Shown: piece after piece, positions 58,692 through 64,000 of the stretch
Position numbering within the stretch: the first letter of the stretch is position 1
Layout of the letters: the number at the start of each line of letters is the position of its first letter
Source: Paracoccaceae bacterium
GTDB taxonomy: Bacteria; Pseudomonadota; Alphaproteobacteria; Rhodobacterales; Rhodobacteraceae
Assembly (NCBI GenBank): GCA_024742405.1
Contig: JANSYP010000002.1
Span: 496,001 to 560,000 of the forward strand
Direction: 5' to 3'
Length of the DNA: 64,000 nucleotides
Made by a program: the position numbers and the translations under genes
The notes under the pieces: generated by a model
Told to the model about the DNA's origin: nothing
What the model saw: only the letters and a program-made list of their open reading frames with translations
Databases searched by the model: none

Positions 58692-59530
58692 AGGGAGCCC
58701 CTTGTTGGAGAGTGGGTGGTCACGTCATTCGGCCTGTTGCGCAGGCTCTCGAGCCGCTCGATGAAGTGATCGACCTCATCCACGGTTTTGGTGCGCGCCG
58801 CTGAGACACGGACGACGCCATCTGGATCTCCACGGTCCGGCGCCGCCCGCGTGGAGCGGGCTTTGCCGGGTCGGAGGCCGGCTGTTGATGGATGGATCGC
58901 CTCGACCAGGTCGCACGGGGTACGACCAGCGGTACCAAAGGAAATGGCCGGCGAACGGAGGTCGACCTGTGTGGCCAGGTGGCCGATCATGATCTCGTCG
59001 CCCCGACCGCCTTGGCCGATCAAAGAGAACCCAATCTGGACAGCGTCGCCTTCGCGGATACTGCCAGGAATTTCGGAACACCGGCCCATCGCAGCGGACC
59101 GGGTTTCTGGCTTAAGGCATGTCGCGAAGTCGCTCGGACCGGCATTCGCCTCATGCGCTGTACTCGTGGCGATTGACCCGTCGCCGAGCTGCCATTTATG
59201 AACCGCGGCGCACGCGCTTTGACCGAAGGGACACCTCTCGCTTGCCTCGATGCCGGCATCCTCGGGACTGTCCGCATCTGCCTGCGTGGCAAGGCTGTCG
59301 GACAGTTTTCCACCGGGGGAGATCAACGGGGCATCGTACGCGCGCGGCTGAACGTCGCCCAAGCCCAAGGGGTCCGTTAATCGGTCAAAGGCCGGCCTGG
59401 CCATCTGCAGCCCGGTCGCATCTCCGACAAGATCGGTATCTTCGCGTGACGCGGGAACCTGATCGCGGACATAGGTGATGCCGAGCCCTGCCATCCGTAC
59501 CTTTCTGAAACTCCCCAGCGAGTAAAACAT
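58688..59530 (-). pseudogene. mosaic open frame with an aminotransferase class V-like C-terminus
   Basis: 280 open codons. The last part, VDLRSPAISFGTAGRTPCDL and later DGVVRVSAARTKTVDEVDHF with IERLESLRN, resembles the C-terminal end of cysteine desulfurase-like class V aminotransferases. The first 170 residues are not recognisable and the PLP-lysine domain is absent. I take it as a decayed remnant rather than a working gene. The stop lies inside the aapJ start. Confidence 0.4.
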
Positions 59531-60095
59531 ATTTTTCAGTTTTGTCGACTCGAAATGAAAATTCTATTCTAGTCTCGAAGCCTGGGTGCGCGCTGCTGCA
59601 CTTTTACACATAAAAACAAAGCGCTGCGGGTTGATCGCGCTTCAGCGACGCTGCCTCGAAGGCGCTGCCGATTGACCGCCAAGCGCTCGGTACGCGTTGA
59701 AAGCCTCGTCACGGACCAGGCCCAGGTTCCATCGACCTCTACCTAGGGTGCGAGGTGCGGGCGGTTTGCGCCCTCAAACTGCGGGGACAGCATGCGCTAT
59801 GTCTTCTGGCAGACGGAGGCGTAGTTGGCGCGTTCGAGTCCCCATTCTCCGAAGGTGAGCGAGCACAGACATCGATCCTGTGGATCAATGTGCTGACGCA
59901 CGGCAAATCGGGAAGTGAGCCCGCCGAGTTCTGAGCGGGGTCGGAAACACCGTTGCTTCCGAACGGCCAGCGCGGGATCACCACGACGGATGCGGGGACC
60001 TGCTCCTTCCGGCCGCTTGCATCTCTGCCATCGTCACATTTGGCGGCCGAACCGGCGTGAAACTAGTGACTGTCCCTCGGCAAGTCGCGGCGCAC
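59531..60095. other. region without a supported gene
   Basis: 565 bp. A/T-rich for its first 70 bases, then GC-rich. Short frames occur on both strands without recognisable motifs. Probably decayed coding sequence, given the pseudogenes on both sides. Confidence 0.35.
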
Positions 60096-60630
60096 CTATT
60101 GATACGATGCTGCAAGCTCGAGGCAGTCACTTACGGAGAGTTGCCCGACAGTGGCTCGGAGAATCTCCTGCGAAGGGGTTTGATGGAGAAGTTCGGGCGC
60201 AACCCAAGCCTCGCGCCGCGCGGTCCGTTCGCTCTCTTCCGCCAGTGCATGGACGACAAACCCATTCAGGTCCAGACGCACGCTGTCGCCGGCTTGCAGC
60301 AGTACGACCAGACCGAAACTGGACAGGTTGCGATCCAGGGCCGCGGTCGGCCGCTTTCCGGTTTGCTGAACGGGGTGGAAGGGAAATCTCGTCTGGATGC
60401 CGGCACTTTCGCGGATCCCAGCCTTGCTCCGGTTCATCAGAAAGACGTGGCTCTTGTTGCACAACGCCTGATCAGAGCCGGTTTGCACGATGCCGATGGC
60501 GGGTTACTCCCCTGGAAGCTCTTGGCGGGTGTGTTCCTCGTTCCGGTACCACTCCATAGAGAGCATGGTCATGCTTGGTTTGCCGGGAGTGTCGAACCAT
60601 TCCTGGCCGCGAAACCGCTTTTTGGCGCGC
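60096..60630 (-). pseudogene. IlvD/Edd-family dehydratase (xylonate/arabonate dehydratase type) with the middle deleted
   Basis: Read leftward from about 60625: AKKRFRGQEWFDTPGKPSMT, EWYRNEEHTRQELPGE, a TAA, then PAIGIVQTGSDQALCNKSHV, RFPFHPVQQTGKRPTAALDR and NLSSFGLVVLL. This is the N-terminal fifth of a sugar-acid dehydratase. It then passes directly into AGDSVRLDLNGFVVHALAEE and LLHQTPSQEILRATVGQLS, the C-terminal end. Roughly 400 residues, including the Fe-S cysteines, are missing. Confidence 0.8.
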
Positions 60631-61319
60631 GGCGCGGAAACTGGCAGTACTTGTTCCAGTCAGGGCAATGCGAACACGGATGCAAATCAGTTCACTCAAC
60701 TGCGGATCGCATGCAAAACAATGATGTACGGTGCGCTGCCGTGCATCTATTCCTGTGTCCGGCCAATGGCCCGACCCCCTTATTGTGCAGATAGCTGTAC
60801 AGGCTAAGTCGGTTGTGACGCGGCCCGGAATGCATCTTGGATCAGCTTACAGACGGGATCTGCGTCCTCGCCATTTGCGCGGAATGACTCCTGTTTTCGG
60901 ATGACGAGCGTGTACCGAGGACCCGGGTGGCGCAAACTGGACAACTACGGTTGTGGCGGTCAGCCAATTGGCCATCGGCCCCGGCGCGCCACCTGCGCAC
61001 ATTGACGAGGACTTGGGCGTGGCGATGGATACTCTCATGCCTGCCGTGCAAGATGCGCGAATGAAGTGTTCCCCCGAGCTGAACTCTGAAAGAGCGACCG
61101 CCGTGAGCGATGCAAGGTCGCCCGGCATGGCGCAGAGCACGCCTTTGTCGGGCGTCGGTCCGCCGGTGCCGCCTCTGGTGAGAACCGCGCGAGATGGCAT
61201 TGTCCGCCAGCCGCAACACGATCTCGCCGCTTCACCCAAACACGCCCCCCGGTGGCTTGAGCAGATGCTCTTGCTGGATCCGATGATCCTGTCCCGGCGC
61301 AATCACTAAGGAGACATCA
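60631..61319. other. region without a supported gene
   Basis: 689 bp upstream of the FAH-family gene. Open frames overlap on both strands between 60847 and 61309 but neither product has a motif I know. The promoter of the FAH gene and an AAGGAG ribosome site lie at its right end. Confidence 0.35.
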
Positions 61320-62471
61320 ATGCTTCCCGACACGAAGACACGTCGCGACGCAGTCTTTGCGGGCCGCGTTTGGCGCCCGGGGATCGGGCCGTCCCTCGTG
61401 ACATTGCGCGACGAGACAGTCGTCGATGTCACCTGCAGGGACACTCCAACGATGCGCGACCTGATCGAACAGGACAGCCCCTCCGACTGGCTGCGCCACG
61501 CCGAGGGAGAGCCGGTCGCCAGTCTCGCAGATCTGGTGGCCAGCTCCACCGAATCTGCCGGCGCAGATGCCCTGCGGTTTCTGGCCCCCACGGACCTGCA
61601 AGCCGTCAAGGCCAGCGGTGTGACTTTCGCGGAGTCCATGGTTGAGCGGGTGATCGAGGAACAGGCCGCAGGTGACGCCGACCGGGCGCACGACATCCGG
61701 CTGAAGGTACAGGGCGTCATTGGCGAAAGCCTGATCGGGATCGAGCCGGGGTCCGACCAGGCGATGCAAGTCAAGGCGGTGCTGCAAAAGGAAGGTCTGT
61801 GGTCGCAGTACCTAGAGGTCGGTATCGGCCCGGACGCCGAGGTTTTCACCAAGAGCCAACCCATGTCCGCCGTCGGCTGGGGCGCCGCGGTCGGCCTGCA
61901 CCCCATGTCGCATTGGAACAATCCCGAGCCAGAGATCGTGCTGGCCATCGCCAGCGACGGGACCATCAAAGGCGCCACGCTGGGCAATGACGTGAATCTG
62001 CGCGATGTCGAGGGGCGCTCCGCGCTGTTGCTCGGAAAGGCCAAGGACAACAACGCGTCCTGTTCTCTGGGGCCGTTCCTGCGCCTGTTCGACAAAGACT
62101 ATACGCTGGACGATGTGCGGCGGGCCGAGCTGACCCTGACAGTGGAGGGCGAGGACGGGTTTGTCCTCGAGGGGCACTCCTCGATGACCCGGATCAGCCG
62201 CGACCCGGCCTATATCGTGGCGCAGACCATCGGGCGTCATCACCAGTATCCCGATGGGTTCGTCCTGTTTCTCGGCACCCTGTTCGCCCCCATTCAGGAC
62301 CGAGACACGCCGGGGCAAGGCTTCACGCACAAAGTGGGCGACCGGGTCACCATCGCCGAGGCCGAGCTGGGCGCGCTCGTTAACACGGTGCGCCTGTCGA
62401 CCGAGTGCCCGGAATGGACCTTTGGCACAGGGGCACTGATGCGCAATCTGGCCGAGCGCGGCTTTTTATGA
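61320..62471 (+). CDS. FAH-family sugar-acid dehydratase, XylX-like
   Basis: 383 residues, a fumarylacetoacetate-hydrolase fold. LQAVKASGVTFAESMVERVI, EVFTKSQPMSAVGWGAAVGL, NNPEPEIVLAIASDG and GNDVNLRDVEGRSALLLGKA carry the metal-site acids (E and D). Length and motifs fit 2-keto-3-deoxy-pentonate dehydratases such as Caulobacter XylX, which make 2-oxoglutarate semialdehyde from xylose or arabinose acids. AAGGAG precedes the ATG. The only intact catabolic gene in a region of sugar-acid pseudogenes. Confidence 0.85.
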   Translation: MLPDTKTRRDAVFAGRVWRPGIGPSLVTLRDETVVDVTCRDTPTMRDLIEQDSPSDWLRHAEGEPVASLADLVASSTESAGADALRFLAPTDLQAVKASGVTFAESMVERVIEEQAAGDADRAHDIRLKVQGVIGESLIGIEPGSDQAMQVKAVLQKEGLWSQYLEVGIGPDAEVFTKSQPMSAVGWGAAVGLHPMSHWNNPEPEIVLAIASDGTIKGATLGNDVNLRDVEGRSALLLGKAKDNNASCSLGPFLRLFDKDYTLDDVRRAELTLTVEGEDGFVLEGHSSMTRISRDPAYIVAQTIGRHHQYPDGFVLFLGTLFAPIQDRDTPGQGFTHKVGDRVTIAEAELGALVNTVRLSTECPEWTFGTGALMRNLAERGFL

Positions 62472-63429
62472 AGCTGCGCGAAAGCGGCCCGCGCACAGCG
62501 CGCGGGTCAGGTCTGGCGATGTGAAGTCCGGGACGCGCCCCTGATGCGGAACGCGGGACACTTCGTGCTTCAGGCCAGAACGCCCGGCGGAATCGCGTCC
62601 GGCGATTGTTGGCAGCAATCCGACCACAGAAAGTGCCGGATCGACAGGGTGCCGACGGACGTGGCGCCGACGTGGGCCGTGCGCGCCAGGTTTCACGATG
62701 CACGGTGTTGTCGGCCATCTCGACGCCCGTCGGAAAGCAGTTGGGCGGTAGACGCCCAGCCTGCGCTCCAGCACGGGAATCAACGTGCGGGCGGTCTCGG
62801 TGTCGGCGTGATCCAAATGCAGCGTGCAGGTCAGCTACCGTTTCAGGCTTTCCGCGATGGCCGTCATCTCGTGAAAAGAGACTGCGCGTCGCGTCACGCC
62901 GGTGCTGGCTTTCATCCGGTCACGCCCGTCGCGGTTGGCCCGCGCGATCCGTCGGTCAGATTGGTCCGCAGGCAGGTCGCCGTCCGCGCGTCCGCGGTGG
63001 CGGTCACGATCGCTTCGGGCCGCTGCGCTATCATCAGATCCGGACGCGGCAGCGGCGCGTGATCCGGCAAGGGCACATCATGGCGACGGTCCAGATTGGC
63101 CCCGCCTCGGCTGCGGCTGGCAAACAACCGCAACTGGCCGGTGGTACGGTCCCGTTCAAATTCGAGCCGGGCATTGGGCAAACTTGTTTCGAACGTCCGG
63201 AGGCCGTGATCCAAGCCCTTCTAGCATCGTTCTCATGGGCAATCGCGCCCAGAAAAGCCGCGCGCTTTTTCGCGACTGACCGGCGGCCCAAATTAACGCG
63301 TACCGAAGCCGGTAGGGTCGGTGCAGTTGGAGATAGGCGACGCCACGTACTCGAGAGGCCTCCGACGTCTTGCGTTACGCGCCTTGCTTCGGAGTGGGCG
63401 CTGTCGCCGCTCGGGAGAACGGTGCTGTT
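62472..63429. other. decayed region without a supported gene
   Basis: 958 bp. On the minus strand two stretches look protein-like: near 62830-62690 (LHLDHADTETARTLIPVLER, then after a shift PTGVEMADNTVHRETWRAR) and near 63214-62912 (GLRTFETSLPNARLEFERDR, TTGQLRLFASRS). They are broken by stops and shifts. I cannot name the parent families. Confidence 0.35.
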
Positions 63430-63825
63430 CTAGAGCTCGATCTGGCAGATCAGGGCGCTGTAATCCGGCTCGCCTTCCGCGTCGGCCAGCCCCCTGAACA
63501 AGGACGCTGTTTCCGCAAGAACGGACGCGGAGAAACGAATACGGCAGACAGCGTCCTCGGTATTGCCCAAGTCCTTGAGAAGCGTGACTTTGCTTCCGCG
63601 CATCACGAAATCGGGCTCGACCATGCGATGGCCGTTCAACGCCGCGCGCACGTGTGCCGGATCGGCTCCACCCCGGGCGGCGAGGGGGCGCGCTTCAGCG
63701 ACGGCGGCGATCGTCATCCCTAAGATCATCTGATTGGCCAGCTTGGCCAGATGCCCGATGCCAGATGGTCCCACATGCTCTGGCGGATCGAGCGTCACAC
63801 CGGCATCCCGTCCACCCATCGCCAT
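63430..63825 (-). pseudogene. 3-hydroxyisobutyrate dehydrogenase-like protein, C-terminal remnant
   Basis: About 131 codons. EHVGPSGIGHLAKLANQMIL, GMTIAAVAEARPLAARGGAD and HVRAALNG form the helical C-terminal domain of beta-hydroxyacid dehydrogenases, including the catalytic-lysine segment (GIGHLAKLANQ). After LNG about a dozen family residues are missing before HRMVEPDFVMRGSKVTLLKD. The N-terminal NAD domain is absent to the right, where only unrecognisable sequence follows. Confidence 0.75.
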
Positions 63826-64000
63826 AAGTCAGCGATCGCCGATCACGACCAGATCGTCCTGGTTCGCATGGTCGTCGGCAAGAATCCTTGCGCTCACCTC
63901 AGGGGCGTTCCCCAGGAATCTCCAATGGCGATGGAGACGGTCAATCTATTGCATCTTCCTAACTTTGTATTTGTTTTGCGAAGCTCGAACCGCTCGCCTT

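Noticed and set aside
60057-60794. 245-codon plus-strand open frame
   Set aside because: It lies antisense to the IlvD/Edd remnant, whose protein motifs are clear; the plus frame has none.

Overview
The window is a high-GC alphaproteobacterial chromosome segment, almost certainly from a Rhodobacterales (Rhodobacter/Roseobacter-type) bacterium. The evidence is the block that joins the ethylmalonyl-CoA pathway to the lower TCA cycle (ccr, ecm, mesaconyl-CoA hydratase and malyl-CoA thioesterase together with sdhCDAB, mdh, sucCDAB and lpd). As I recall, this gene set is also clustered in Rhodobacter sphaeroides.

Bases 1-29,900 are core metabolism. A divergent ccr/ecm pair is followed by a minimal mercury-type operon (merR, merT-like, GDCCVxC protein), deoD and several small or peripheral genes (phnM-like, SDR, LprI-like). 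The leftward sdhCDAB operon follows, then a leftward mcl2-nnrU-DUF1737-mch operon, and then rightward mdh and sucC-sucD-sucA-sucB-lpd with small membrane and secreted genes lodged between the enzymes. Two operons of this block, sdh and suc, carry the same upstream element: two perfect copies of the palindrome TGTGATCACA with centres exactly 21 bp apart, set in the same orientation about 110-160 bp before the first gene. This looks like a shared TCA-cycle operator. A FadR-type GntR regulator just beyond the block (31047-31694) is a candidate ligand-responsive binder.

Bases 29,900-33,060 hold an orphan sugar-type binding protein, the GntR gene, a YgjP-like metallopeptidase, a FYDLN-acid protein and tRNA-Ala(GGC). 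The 3' end of this tRNA (21 bp, including CCA) is repeated exactly at 51406-51426. The 18.4 kb between the repeats is a genomic island. Its integrase is reduced to an N-terminal remnant cut by an IS5-type element. Cargo is an envelope set (RND pump plus adaptor plus DUF1576 protein, patatin, MFS, DUF3611, AI-2E transporter, MscS channel, lipoprotein hydrolase), and the far end is a graveyard of IS481, IS110 and serine-recombinase remnants. The integrase and the three transposases have nine premature stops between them and no non-programmed frameshift that I can find.

Bases 51,427-64,000 are accessory chromosome. An Aap/Bzt-type amino-acid ABC transporter operon is followed by an RpiR regulator and a dihydropyrimidinase-like amidohydrolase. 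Beyond it lies a decayed sugar-acid region in which an intact XylX-like FAH-family dehydratase gene sits among a middle-deleted IlvD/Edd dehydratase, a truncated hydroxyisobutyrate-dehydrogenase-like gene and long stretches in which I recognise nothing.
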